DNA of 64,000 nucleotides from Punica granatum. Its lineage: Eukaryota; Streptophyta; Magnoliopsida; Myrtales; Lythraceae. This document shows positions 46,400-58,202 of this stretch, piece by piece (position 1 is the stretch's first letter; the number at the start of each line of letters is the position of its first letter). The notes beneath the pieces were generated by a model, which saw only the letters and a list, made by a program, of their open reading frames with translations, ran no database searches and was not told where the DNA came from. The stretch is from positions 23,158,811-23,222,810 of the forward strand of contig NC_045128.1 in assembly GCF_007655135.1 (NCBI RefSeq), read 5' to 3'. Position numbers and translations under genes: made by a program.

Positions 46400-49300
46400 G
46401 GTGTCCCTGGAGGGGCTATACGGACATAAATTTTCCAGCTTAAAGGGAACAAATAGCAGTAATTTCATGAAAATTTAAAGGATGATATATAAATTTACTT
46501 AGAATATCAGAATTTTAGGGGGACGATGTCCTAGCACCCCCTCTCCCCGGTCCATCCTTGCAACCAGTTATTCTCTCCCAGTTAATTGAGACTGTTTTGC
46601 TTGAGCATGTCTTGGCTATTGTTATAAAATACTTTTAGTGAGTTTTAATTTTTTTAATAAAAAAGGCTTTCTAGTACAATAAAACAAAAATAAAAACTTA
46701 GATAATGGGTACAGGTAATTGCTTGAAGAGAATTAAACTGGGAAGCTCTTGCATTAAGTGGGTCTGGATCTTACATTTGTTTAAAATTTCAGGCGAAGGA
46801 TGATTTCCAAAACGAATTGCGTTATTAAACATAACTAGCTTACCGTTTGCATTATATAGCAAAGTATAACTCTCAAAAGAAAAACGGAGAAGTGCCTTGC
46901 CCATCATTTTGTAAAATGAATATTTTTTGAAATAATATGGGTAATATAGATTCATTTTGAGCACCGTATTCCTTTAATGAAGGAACTTTGCATGCAAACT
47001 TCTTCATCCCTGTGCTTACCCCATATTCACCATAAATCATCGTGTGGTTTGTGTCATTGATTGTGAAATTAAATATTTTACAAGTAAATTCTTTTCATCG
47101 TGTAGTTCTTCAAAATCATTAAATAAGTTTCATGATTACTTGTTATTTTGAAGGTCCTATCACGTATGGAAATATTTGTTGATATCTGTAATTGTTATTC
47201 TTCGAGTGTCTGTGTATCATAACTAATATTGCTTTATTTAGATGAGCAATATTTGGCTATGATCGACACTAGACTTGACGGCCGGCTGTCTGAACTTGTT
47301 ATTGTATGCCCCAAACGGATAAAATCGAAGTACATAGCCTTTTCGATTACGATTAAGCTGTGGTGGTTTGCCATTGCAATTTCTATCACGATGACTAATT
47401 TCTGCTGTCTATTCTATAATATTATTATCTAAGAAATTATTTCGATTAATGACTGGTCGAACCAGCATGGATCTATTACTATTATTACTAGCTAGGCTAT
47501 CGAGTCGAGCATATGCGGCCCCTTTCACATTCTTGACACTAGCTAGCGGTCATACTTTACAATGCAGATCGACTAAGAGGTGTACGGGAGCTAGATGATC
47601 ACGATTAGAGATCTTCTATTCGAGAACTATTAAAATTAAGATTGGAATATTCTAGATTAATTTTTTTAAATAAGTTTATACTTTAGATTTAGGGAGAGAT
47701 TATTAGTATTTAGTGAATATTTGATGAAGTCATTTTTACGATTTAAAATATTTATTTGGCATTGCATGCTTGCAGCATTTGTGCCACAGTCATAATCCCG
47801 GGGGATTCAAGGCATAACTGCAATTTAGGGTATAAAACTCACTGAAAATGGTTTAAGCTAAAACCAAACTAATACCGAAACGAGGTTAATTTCACTAATA
47901 GATTCAAGATGCCCGGGCTCTTACTAAAATAAAAGGTATATATATAGCACTATCAATAGAATGAACTCTTATATTTTTTTTTTCAGTTACAAGGAAGTCT
48001 CATGAGCCTAGTACATTAAAATAGAATGGACTCTTGTGCTATTAAGTGAGTTATTTACCAAGTCATCCATAGGTGATAACAACTACGGAAAGTTAATTTT
48101 GATGTCATTTGATAGAATGTTTAGTGCAAACTCAACGATGGATAACTTGACCAAAATGAGAGCAAACTCGAATATTTCGTATAGTTTTAAGAGTTAAAAA
48201 TGGAAAACACAAAATTGAAACGGTATGGAAGGTTTAGCGAGCAAAGTTGCATTCTCTTAATATCCATGCATGCATGGATGGCATTTATTAAGGTCTGAAG
48301 ATGAACTTCGGGGATTCGAACAAGAAATTACGAGAGGAGGGAAAATTAAAAGAAAAAAAGGGCATTCTAATAATTAAGTTGCTGGAACTTGAATTGAATA
48401 GCGCCATTTTGCATGGCCAACACCTGTACGGCGGCGGCGAGCGGCGGGGATTTGCATGTCAGTCGCTTTTAGTGCATCAATTTCATTTATATGGGAAAGT
48501 CATTCAAGAGGAATCAGCCAATATATAGAGTCATCAGGAAGCCGCATTAAATCGTCTTTAATACCAACAACAAAGTCCATAAATGGCCTAATTGAATATA
48601 TATAGATGGTCGAACCTATGGTGTCAATTAAATAGTCATCAGATTCCCTCACGGTGGAGAAACTTTATCGTACATTCAAGTAGCCAGTTCACGCGAAGGT
48701 ACCTTCGCGCACCCGGCCCGTTTCATGCGTGGTATAGATGACTATATTCGAAAATAAAATGACTACTACTAATATGGGGTTGATTCAAGAAAGTTGACAC
48801 TGATTCACTTTAAATAAGATTGCGGTTTCGTGTTTTGTGAATAGAGAAAATTCATGTTGGGAGAGTTCTACTCTTTAATAGACCAACATTTCTTAAACTG
48901 AATTAATTGAGATTTATTAAACTTTTGGATACCGTCGTACACATTTAAAAAAGAATGAGATGATTATTAGTGAAAAATCTCGTGCATGCACGTGAAAAGT
49001 GAAAATATTAACAATTCAATGTCATTCTTAAAAATTCAAAACCCATAAATAATAATTTCTATTGCTAACATTATTTCTCCTTACTTCTTTTTAGTTGTCG
49101 TCGGCTCATTTATGATCTATTAATACTGCTCCCTAGTTAAATAATTTGTTACCGTCATAAAAGATTAAATTTCATTGAAGCAAATTTTCACCGCCTCATT
49201 AATTTTGAAATTGAAATTAAACTCGTCTTATACATGCTTCATAATTAAGTAAAACTTAATTCAATTTGAGACAATTATATTTTAATATTTGAAAATTTGT

Positions 49301-50775
49301 TATCATGTTAAGAAATTGAAAATATATGACTTCGTTTCATATCATAAAACCGAGGAGACATATTTCCAAGTATACATTAGAGTGTATGCTAGTTGAATTT
49401 AGTAAAACATATATGTCATGTACAGCTGCTAGCGTTTTCTCATGTAAAAATACATTTTGCACTCTTCTACCGACGCATATTGTTTCGTCCAATTAATGCA
49501 TCTTATTTATAATAGAAGAGCGCTTATGGATTACCTCATTTTGTTGGTTGCTAATATAGACAACCGCATATAACTTTTTCTCGTTTCTCTAATTATTGAT
49601 GGTTCATTCAAGGTCCATAACTAACATCAATATTTGAATACTTTATAAACAGCCGTTTAAGATTGTATTAAGGATTAAAATAAGTCTCATCATGTAATTT
49701 TTTCCTAGTTAATATAAGTTACATCGTAACCAAGTAAATGTGACAAAATTAATTCTAGTTTATCATTATAGCCACAAATTAGAAAAAAATAAGAATGTTT
49801 ATATTAATAGTACTTATTTCATAATTAAGTAAACAAAAATATTATTATATCATTGTATATTATTATTATTATTTCTTTTATTGTTAAGTAACGTATTTAT
49901 TTTTACATTATTTCATAAAATCTTTCAAAAAAATAGAATTTATAACTTTTATTATAAATACAAAAGAAAATTGCGAGCGTATGAGAAATTATCGTTTTTC
50001 TCGACCAGGACGTCCGAAATGTTTCGGCTTAACATATATATATATATATATATAATGCGTATATATAATGGACGGATGCGCTTAGTATAGATGACTGCAT
50101 TCATTACAGTTGTCTACCACATATTTTTATTATATATTAATGGTATTTTAAGGAGAAATGTTTGGTACATTTAGTGGTAATGGTTAATACTATGAAAATT
50201 TACAAAGTAGTCGCCGCAAGAAATACCCTTATCAAAGGCTACTAATGGGAGACAACTATAATATTTGCCTCTAAAATTCTCATTTTGAGACAAATACAAT
50301 ATATGCCTGTCATGTGGATTTTATTTATCTCTAAATCACCTAAAATTAATGCTTTAATATATTATATATCTATATATCACAATCACTAGCAGTAGAAACG
50401 TCTTTTACCTCTAAAAAAAAGAAATAACTTAGAGAAATATATTAGTAGAGATATATTGAAAACATATCATTCAAGATTTTTTAGGAAGTAAAAGATTTAA
50501 TTATTTTTAAATCCAATCTTATTTGCCCCTTGTAGTGACTAATAGTACTCAACCTAAAATGGGAGCCGGGGGCCAAGCCCTTACGCTGAATAATTTTGAG
50601 TTGGACGAACAATTTCGATCTCAATATGACGTGATATCAATTGTAATTGCTTTTTTACAGATTATTCTTTCAGTATTGAAGTCAATGGTATTAGTTTCCG
50701 TTGGACTCTAAGTCAGCTTTCCGTTGCCCCAACTTTAGGAACCAAAATAATAATTTACTCGTTCCGAACCTTCCG
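45390..50775. other. AT-rich intergenic DNA between the glycine-rich genes
   Basis: No gene is recognised. It holds a run of 41 G (46358-46398), one dispersed-repeat copy (48775-48935), a (TA)n run near 50034-50053 and long AT-rich tracts. Frames at 47229-47432 and 48301-48528 have no recognisable domain. Confidence 0.5.
48775..48935 (-). repeat. Dispersed repeat family D, copy 4
   Basis: The best preserved minus-strand copy. In reverse complement it reads AGAGTAGAACTCTCCCAACA, GAATTTTCTCTATTCACAAA, AATCTTATTTAAAGTGAATC and ends TTGAATCAACCCC. Confidence 0.65.
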
Positions 50776-50780
50776 GTTAT
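50776..50780. repeat. Left target site duplication of the Copia element
   Basis: GTTAT, identical to 55934-55938. Confidence 0.9.
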
Positions 50781-50968
50781 TGTGAAGTTTGGATCAATCC
50801 AACTTATTATTCAGCATGTCGATCAACGAATAAATAGCCCGACTGATATTACAAGAAAAGGAAACCAAGAAATATTCTAGGCCTAATATCTGTGACTACC
50901 TAAAATATCAAATAGCAATTATACTAGATTCCTAATATATACGTATACAATCTAAAATATCTGTAATA
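50781..50968 (-). repeat. 3' LTR of the Copia element
   Basis: 188 bp, three differences from the other LTR (about 98.4% identity). On the minus strand it begins TATTACAG and ends with ACA, so the usual TG start has become TA in both LTRs. Confidence 0.92.
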
Positions 50969-50979
50969 CTCCCCCTCAA
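50969..50979 (-). other. Polypurine tract of the Copia element
   Basis: TTGAGGGGGAG on the minus strand, directly before the 3' LTR. Confidence 0.85.
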
Positions 50980-52623
50980 GTTGGAGCATGAGGATTGTGA
51001 ATGCCCAACTTGGAAAGGATGAAGCGGAAGCGATCTCGACCCAATGCCTTTGTGAAGATGTCTACTAGTTGAAGTCTTGTAGGCACATAGTCTGTGGTCA
51101 TGGCGCCTGACTTGAGATGTTCACGAACGAAGTGACAATCTATCTCAATATGCTTTGTCCGTTCATGAAATACAGGATTGGCTGCAATATGCAACGCTGC
51201 TTGATTGTCGCAGAATAACAGAGTTGGTGAGGTCATACGTACTCCAAGAGAAGAAAGAAGACTCCGTAACCAGATGACTTCACTAACAGTTGCCGCCATA
51301 GCTCGATACTCTGCTTCAGCGGATGAGCGTGAAACTGTGGTTTGCTTCTTCGTTTTCCATGAGACTGGGCAGCCTCCAAGCATAATGAAATAACCCGTAA
51401 TTGAGCGACGGGTCAAAGGACAACTTGCCCAATCTGAATCACTAAAAGCTTCAAGTTCGAGTAAAGTAGGCCGCAGAAAAATTCCCTGACCAGGAGATTG
51501 TTTCAAGTATCGAAGAACCCGCATAGCAGCATCCCAATGGTCTTGGCGCGGTTCTTGCATATATTGTGCCAAAGTATGGAGAGAATAACTAATTTCTGGC
51601 CTTGTGATGGTCAGATAAATAAGTCTCCCAATCAGACGTCTGTATTTGGCAGGATCTGACAATAAGTCACTCGAACTCGTGGATAATCGATGATGTTGCT
51701 CCATGGGAAAATGTGATGGACGCGATGCCAACATACCACATTCATTCAAAATATCAAGAACATACTTCCGTTGACTTAGAAAGAGTCCTGAGTCCATTTT
51801 GGTGACTTCAATGCCAAGAAAATATTTCAACGGCCCCAAGTCTTTTATACGAAAGCACTTATCCAGATAGCCCTTGAATGTATCACAGTGGCTAGAACTG
51901 TTGCCTACTATGATTAAATCATCAACATAAACTAGTACGCCAAGAAAGATGGTACCTCTAGTAAAAGTGAAAAGTGAATGATTCGCACCGGACTGAGTGA
52001 ACCCATAGTGTCGGAGTGCATCAGCAAACTTCGAGAACCAATTCCTTGATGCTTGACGTAGCCCATATAAAGATTTGCGGAGCCTACAGACATTCCCGCT
52101 TTTTGGCGTAGAAAAACCCGGAGGTAATTCCATGTAAACTTCTTCATCTAGCTCTCCATGTAAAAAGGCGTTGTTAACGTCCATCTGATGGATTTGCCAC
52201 CCCCTTGCCACTGCAACAGTCAATAAGCATCGCACGGTCACCAGCTTGGCCACTGGTGCAAATGTCTCATGATAGTCTACTCCTTCCACCTGTGTAAAGC
52301 CCTTCGCAACTAATCGAGCCTTATAGCGTTCTACGCTTCCATCAGCCCGGCGCTTCACCTTATACACCCACTTGCACCCGATAGGACGTTTACCGTGTGG
52401 AAGTTGTTCGATTGTCCATGTCTTATTCAATTCTAGCGCGCGGATTTCATCCGCCATTGCCATTCTCCATCTTTGATCTTTGATGGCCTCTCGGTATGAC
52501 GTGGGCTCTCTGTCAGAATCAATTGCAGCTAGAAATACTTTGTGTTGGTCAGAGACACCCGAATAATTAATATACCTCTCAATGGGATAGGACATACCTG
52601 AGGAGCTCTGGAGATGGGTGAAT

Positions 52624-52656
<33 letters not shown>

Positions 52657-52670
52657 CTCATGGCGAGCAA
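50976..52670 (-). pseudogene. Copia reverse transcriptase and RNase H
   Basis: The minus-strand frame starts at the poly-C tract and runs 564 codons. The reverse transcriptase shows WVYKVKRRADG, RLVAKGFTQ and DVNNAFLHG, then the catalytic YVDD in LVYVDDLIIVG. The RNase H part shows DSDWASCP, then SRSSAEAEYRAMA, LFCDNQAA and RTKHIEIDCHFVRE, all typical of Copia. It would copy element RNA to DNA and remove the RNA strand. This part is intact to its stop, but it is out of frame with the upstream part because of the 31-base homopolymer at 52625-52655. Confidence 0.92.
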
Positions 52671-53706
52671 TATGAACGATGAAATCTTTCAATCGTTTGG
52701 GAAGATTGGAAGTTCTCTCAGATCGCCGCAAATTTACTTCTGGCACGACATCCTTCTTATCCATACTCAAAGCTTGCTTTTCCTCGTCATTACTCTCCTG
52801 ATTCAAATTTGAATTTTCCAAAAAAGAATCCATTTTGGGTGATTCCTCCAATGTTGGCCGACTCCCCCTTTCCTCCAAATTTCGGCCCAATATTTCTGTT
52901 GAGCCACTCCCCTTTATTTCTAGCGGACAACCCAAAATCTTCTCTGTTCGGCCCGTCTCTGAAATCCTGTGATCTGGACTGGCCCCGTTTTTGGGCCTTG
53001 GACTCTTTCTTCCTTTCTGGTGGCCCGTATGTGCCCCAGTCCGCCCAATTTCAAAAGGCTCTTGGACTGAACTTGATCCACTTCCATCATTGGGCCTTCC
53101 TTCCTTTTCCAGGCTTGTCTGCTTCTGCCCATTATCATTTGGGCTGCTCTGCCACCTATTTTCTGTGGGCTTCCCGTGTTGCCACAGCCCGAGTTCGGGC
53201 CCTTCATATGTGCTGGTTGGCAAGGCCTCACTTAGGAACAGTGGCCCACCTCGTCTCCCCTGCTTCGGTTCTGCATTTTCTGTGGCAAAGGGAAAATTGG
53301 TGTCGCAAAAATGAACGTCTCTCGACACAAACGTTTGTCGATTCTTTAAGTCATAAAGCCGCCAACCCTTCTTTCCATGTGGATACCCGATAAAAATGCA
53401 TTTTCGAGACCTCGGTTCGAATTTATCTTTGGTCCGTGTGTGAGCATAACACAATGATCCAAAAATTCGTAAATTCGAGTAGTTAGGTGGTTTACCGAAT
53501 AATACCTCGTATGGACTTTTATTACCAAGCAATGACGATGGGGTGACATTTATCAAGTGAACAGCGGTTGACACACATTCACCCCAGAACCTTGTTGGCA
53601 ATGAGGCCTGAAACATGAGTGCCCGAGCAACATTGAGGATGTGGCGATGCTTCCTTTCAACTCTGCCATTCTGCTGTGGCGTATCTGTACAAGACGTTTG
53701 ATGCAC
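52579..53706 (-). pseudogene. Copia integrase C-terminal half and linker
   Basis: The frame carries the last catalytic part of the integrase core ([15 protein letters not shown], with the Glu of the DDE triad), then [15 protein letters not shown] and [24 protein letters not shown] and RKCIFIGYP follow, which mark the Copia integrase C-terminal region. A long variable linker (about residues 150-350) separates integrase from reverse transcriptase and ends at the poly-Pro/homopolymer tract. Frame breaks lie at both ends: near 53700 and at 52625-52655. Confidence 0.9.
52625..52655. repeat. Run of 31 G (C on coding strand) in the Copia element
   Basis: A perfect homopolymer within the polyproline linker before the reverse transcriptase. 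Its length sets the reading frame on the two sides, which differ here. Confidence 0.95.
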
Positions 53707-54821
53707 ATGCCATGTGCAGAGAAAAAGTCTCGTAGTTCCTTCGATAAAAACTCCATCCCATTATCACTTCTTAGGATCTTAATCTTGCGACCAAATTGAT
53801 TTTTAATTAAATTATAAAAATCAATGATAAACCTCCGAGCTTCAGATTTTTCTCGTAACAGATATAACCACACTCCTTGACTAAAATCATCAACAATTGT
53901 TAAGAAGTAATTGGATCCACAACTAGCCTTAATTTTATATGGCCCCCATAAATCACAGTGTATCAACTGAAACGGATACTCGGCTTTATTCATATTCAAG
54001 TGAAATTGTGAGCGTGTCTGCTTCGCTCTAAGACAAATATCACACTCCTTATTACTTCTTTCACCAAAATCCAAATTAGTACCATTTAATTTCATCGTGC
54101 GAGACGGATGACCGAGCCTCTGATGCCATATCTCCGCAGATCCCTCTATGACTGTCTGACATACTTGCGGTCCAGTGGCCACTCGCCTCAGATGATAGAC
54201 CCCCCCTCGAAGTTCACCCACTCCAAGCGTCCTCCTCGAGGTGCGGTCCTGAATAACACATAAATTGTCGCAGAATGTCACGATGCAGTTCATCTCTTTC
54301 GATAATTGTGCAATAGAAATTAAATTACAATTGAAAGTGGGCACATAGAGCACGTCAGTAATTTCCATCAAGTTTGCAATCATCACATTTCCCATTCGGG
54401 TGGCTTGTACCATGCCCCCGTTTGGTATGAATACTGGTGCTCCGCCCTTTAATGGAAATGATTTCGTGAAATTCTCAAGACACCCCGTCATGTGTCTCGA
54501 GGCTCCTGTGTCCAAAATCCATTCATCCTGCAAGTCTGCAAAAATAAATTCATTACCAACAAACCGGTTCGAATCCATATTGTCTTGCGAAAGCATGGAC
54601 AGCAATCGTTGAAATTGCTCATCGGGAAGGGCCTCTAAACGTTCAGCCCGTGAGCCACTTCCTTGGCCCGTCTGGACTGCATTTGCCCGGTCTGGGCCTC
54701 GCTGGAATTGGGCTCTCCCTCGCGGCCCAAGCTCTGCTTTGTCTGTCCTTGTCCAGACCCTTTCCCTCCATTGGGCTTGGATTTTGGGTGCCAAGATGGA
54801 TATCCAATGAGGGCCCAGCAA
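53553..54821 (-). pseudogene. Copia protease and integrase N-terminal half
   Basis: The frame contains the aspartic protease site DTGASRHMTG, the pre-integrase zinc-binding region (IWHQRLGHPS, then CDICLRAKQTRSQF) and the first part of the integrase core ([32 protein letters not shown] with two catalytic Asp). Past about 53703 the reading frame is lost by what looks like a single-base deletion. The frame also overlaps the end of gag out of register, so a second break lies between about 54635 and 54820. Confidence 0.9.
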
Positions 54822-55693
54822 GAATTCCTCATGTGGCCCACTTTTCCACAGTTGCTACAGATTGTCTTCTCCCCCGAAAAGCCCTGCAACTCTCTGTTGG
54901 TTCCTCCTCGCCCCTGCTCCAGGTTTTCTTTGGAGAGAAATGCAGCCGATTCAGGAGCTGACTCTCGTGCACGCGAGACCAGCTTCTGCCGTTTTTCGTT
55001 CGCCACCATTTTATACACCTTGTTCAAATTCGACATCGGCTCAATACTGAGGATGGTGGACCGAATCGTGCCAAAATCCGAGGTGAGTCCCATGAGAAAC
55101 TGAAAACATTTTTCCGTTTCTCGTTGCGCAGCAATCACGGCACCCACTCCACATCTACAACCCGGGTGTTCTAAATAGAACTCTAACTCATCCCACAACA
55201 ACTTCAATTTACCATAGTAATCCCGAACACTCAGCCCGTCTTGCTTGAGAAGACAAATTTCGGTTTTGATTTGGAAAACCCTAGATTGATTTCCCTCGGA
55301 ATATCTCTCCTTGAGATCATCCCATAACCTTTTGGCGTCCACGGCGTATGTAACGGTGGCTTGAAGACTGCCCTCCATGGTGTTAAACATCCACGCCAAG
55401 ATCGTGGAGTTACATCGTTCCCATCTTTCTCTGAGGGGACTGTTATCTCCCGGTTGCTCGAGAGATCCGTCTATGAAGGCCCGTAACGCGATCAACATGG
55501 CCCGTGACCATGTCAAATAGTTGTCGCCGTTGAGGGTGCACCCGATTATTTGGGCTCCCGTGCTATCCGACGACGTAAGGCGATATACCGGCGGGACCTC
55601 CACACTCCTCATTGAGCCGTCCCCTGCCGCTCTGCCCTTTGACGAGTTAGAATCCATTCTCGGACTCTTCTCATCATCACTAACATCAAACAT
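54635..55693 (-). pseudogene. Copia gag with zinc knuckle
   Basis: The likely ATG is at 55693; the open frame upstream only reads through the primer site and LTR. The N-terminal part shows GDNYLTWSRAMLIALRA and CNSTILAWMFNTME, then LWDDLKERYSEGN and VRDYYGKLKLLWDELE, the Copia gag (UBN2-like) signature. A CCHC zinc knuckle (CSNCGKVGHMRNSC) lies near residue 280, counted from that ATG. The protein forms the particle that packages element RNA. The frame ends at 54635, shortly after a frame break that separates it from protease. Confidence 0.9.
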
Positions 55694-55733
55694 ATTGAAG
55701 TCGGAAAATTTCAATCGGCTCAGGAGCGTAGGT

Positions 55734-55745
55734 GCTTTGATACCA
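55734..55745 (-). other. Primer binding site of the Copia element
   Basis: TGGTATCAAAGC on the minus strand, immediately after the LTR end; initiator tRNA-Met type with one change. Confidence 0.88.
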
Positions 55746-55933
55746 TGTAAAGTTTGGATCAATCCAACTTATTATTCAGCATGTCGATCAACGAATAAAT
55801 AGCCCGACTGATATTACAAGAAAAGGAAACCAAGAAATATTCTAGGCCTAATATCTGTGACTACCTAACATATCGAATAGCAATTATACTAGATTCCTAA
55901 TATATACGTATACAATCTAAAATATCTGTAATA
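55746..55933 (-). repeat. 5' LTR of the Copia element
   Basis: 188 bp, paired with 50781-50968. The outer end is followed by GTTAT (55934-55938), the right copy of the target duplication. Confidence 0.92.
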
Positions 55934-55938
55934 GTTAT

Positions 55939-56636
55939 AAAGGAGACTAATGGCTCTACTAAATGGAAAAGGAAATGAAAAGCAAAGAAGAAAAATTCTA
56001 TTGGTAATAATCGAACATGAAATCTCCTAACTCACAAGGAAAGACATGTGTCATTGTAGTGTTTCCCTATCTAGTGAAATTTTAGTTTAAATAATACTTA
56101 TTGCTCTTCTTTATTTTCCATTTTGGTATCCGTTACTATGATCTAGGGATATGGTGCACGGTGAACCAAGAGATTTCAACTCGATTCTTTGACTATATGA
56201 GACTATGTGTACTCGAAAAATTAAATTTTAAGTTCTGCCTCCGAATTGTTGGAAGATACACTCGATGGCGACAAGAAGCTACGCAGTGGTAGATATACAA
56301 ACCACTAGGAGTCATATTTTGCTGTTAGAAGAAAATAAATTCAAAATTGTCAATGAAAGTAATTGCTAATTAAAGCTAGTGAAAGCAGAATCCGCAGAGC
56401 TTATAGCCCATGCAGTGGCCATTACCCTGCAACTGTGAAGTAAAAATCATCTCTTGTTTTGCTCACTCACCTAAAACTCATCAGTGCTCACTCCCAATAA
56501 TTTCTTTACAATTGCAAGACATCTTCGAATAGACTCGGAGAGCAATCAGTTTCAGCGATCTCATTTACTAATGGGATCGAACGCCGCCCCTTTACTGCTC
56601 CCAACCGTCCCCTAACCTCGCATTTGAATGATCATA
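55939..56636. other. Intergenic DNA upstream of the second glycine-rich gene
   Basis: No gene recognised; a short frame at 56101-56292 has no familiar domain. Confidence 0.5.
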
Positions 56637-56644
56637 ATATAAAT
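56637..56644 (+). promoter_or_regulatory. TATA box of the second glycine-rich protein gene
   Basis: ATATAAAT lies about 70 bp before the ATG at 56713. Confidence 0.5.
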
Positions 56645-56712
56645 GTGCAAGCTCAGGTGGACTGGCCTGACACTGAACAATAATACATCTCCATCTACGA
56701 AAACAACAGGAA

Positions 56713-57309
56713 ATGGGGCAAATGAGATACATGGCGAGTTCGATGGTGATTATATCAGTGATCATACTTGTGTTAGTGGCCCCTACCCCTAACAGAGCTG
56801 CTCGGACGATCCCGACCACGTCGGCTCATCTCGATATCCATAATAATGATACTAATGGTAATAATGATAGCACCTCAAAGCAAGGTGCAACTGCTCCTTC
56901 AAAGGAGGTTGGCAAAGGTGACGATGGTCATGGCGGAGTTGGGATCGATGATCGGAAGAATTTGTTTCCCATAAGTGGAGGGGCTGGAGCTGGAATGGGT
57001 GGCTATGGGGAGATGGGCGGTGGGCTTATCCCAGGGCTCGGTGTGGTTGGGCCTGGAATGAGGAGCGAGTTTGGGATGGGCGGCGGCCTCAGTTACGGAG
57101 GCGGGGCTGGGGCTGGGGCTGGATCTGGAACTGGAATTAGTAGCGGTGGCCTATCAGGAGGCCTGGGTGCAGGTGGACCTGGTGTTGGGATTGGCGGCGC
57201 GGGTGGACTCAGTGGCAGCTCCACTGGTGGGTTCGGCGTCGGCTCAGCCAATGGATTCGGTGGCGGATCAACAGGTGGAATCCGCGGCCTCCCATTTCCT
57301 TTCCCATGA
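56713..57309 (+). CDS. Secreted glycine-rich protein (putative cell-wall protein), copy 2
   Basis: Intronless, 198 residues from the first ATG; Met4 and Met7 are alternative starts. The hydrophobic segment at about 8-25 (MVIISVIILVLVAP) is a signal peptide. Then RTIPTTS, an Asn/Asp/Ser-rich stretch, GIDDRKNLFPISGG and a Gly-rich body (GAGAGMGGYGEMGGG, GGGAGAGAGSG) lead to the end GLPFPFP. The landmarks RTIP, DD(K/R)KN, GGY..MGG and a final (H/F)P(H/F)P-type end are shared with 44772-45389, so the two are paralogs, but the Gly-rich bodies have diverged. A plausible polyadenylation signal AATAAA lies near 57506. Likely a wall structural protein; exact role unknown. Confidence 0.83.
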   Translation: MGQMRYMASSMVIISVIILVLVAPTPNRAARTIPTTSAHLDIHNNDTNGNNDSTSKQGATAPSKEVGKGDDGHGGVGIDDRKNLFPISGGAGAGMGGYGEMGGGLIPGLGVVGPGMRSEFGMGGGLSYGGGAGAGAGSGTGISSGGLSGGLGAGGPGVGIGGAGGLSGSSTGGFGVGSANGFGGGSTGGIRGLPFPFP

Positions 57310-58202
57310 TTTCGCCTTGCTTCCGTGGTTCAGCTTAGTATCAACCTATGATCTCCTCTTCGTAGGTCTGGTTGTAGATACCCGTCATAATAAATCTTCG
57401 GCTTCCTGGACGATACGTTGTCGGATGTCGTTCCTGTTGGTGTATCCACTTTTAAGTGGTTTCAACTTACTTTGACGAGACGTGTAATGTCACTTTTAAT
57501 GTTGTAATAAAATGGTAAACCGAATGTCTAAGTTCTAGTAACAATATATTATATTGGTCCACAGTAAGGTGTGTACGTCTTTCAGTGGATCTGTTCCAGA
57601 AAAAGAAGAATAAAAGGAAGATGCATATTTCTTATTTAAAAAAAAAAGAACAAATTTTCATGTTAATATTCAACAAATATCAGAGTACTCGGTACCTTAT
57701 TGATGGGTATGTAAACATCTTCAACAAATATCATGTTGAACATCTCTACAATTATAAAACCAAAAGAAGAGATTTTAGTCTCACTTTCATTTTCATGGTT
57801 GAGAGAGTTCTACTCTTTAACAAGCTGACTTGCCTCGAACTAAATTAGTCGCAGACTATATATTGACTTCCGATAATAAGGTGCACACCCGATAATAAGG
57901 TAACGATAATCTAATGTAAAATCTATTAAAAAAACATGAAATATGAGACCACGTATAGCTAGATTCCTATTAATCATCTATCATAATCGAATGTAACAAA
58001 AGTAATCTTTTATAAACACTTTCTTAATAATTACCTTTTCGGGATGTAATTCAACCACGTTCAAAGACATATATTAGGAAAAGGGGAGTAAAGCACACCA
58101 CGCAAATAAAGGGAAAGGGGATTTGGAGCAGTGGTGTGACCCTTGATCTCAAAATAAGAGATTTTGGTTTCGATTTTCATTGATGGGGCACCCCCATCCC
58201 TT
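57310..58202. other. Intergenic DNA downstream of the second glycine-rich gene
   Basis: No gene recognised. Contains a partial dispersed-repeat copy (57790-57850). Confidence 0.5.
57790..57850 (-). repeat. Dispersed repeat family D, copy 5 (fragment)
   Basis: Shares GAGAGAGTTCTACTCTTTAA and the following block with copy 4; only one end of the repeat is left. Confidence 0.45.

Larger units (their letters stand above)
50781..55933 (-). mobile_element. Copia LTR retrotransposon, complete but frame-broken
   Basis: Two 188-bp LTRs (50781-50968 and 55746-55933) differ at only three positions. A perfect 5-bp duplication GTTAT flanks the 5153-bp element. The primer site (55734-55745) touches the right LTR and a polypurine tract (50969-50979) touches the left one, so it lies on the minus strand. 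The domain order gag, protease, integrase, reverse transcriptase, RNase H is that of Copia; size and short LTRs suggest the Ale/Retrofit lineage (uncertain). The frame breaks at three places, so it cannot make its polyprotein as read. It sits between the two glycine-rich paralogs, which were about 5 kb closer before it inserted. Confidence 0.93.

Noticed and set aside
50523..50711. Short frame left of the Copia element
   Set aside because: 62 codons with a hydrophobic end but no recognisable family and no promoter-like sequence.
52809..53393. Plus-strand open frame of 194 codons inside the Copia element
   Set aside because: It is antisense to the integrase/linker region, which carries clear Copia motifs on the minus strand.
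54663..55103. Plus-strand frames in the gag region of the Copia element
   Set aside because: Antisense shadows of the gag zinc-knuckle region; no independent domain.
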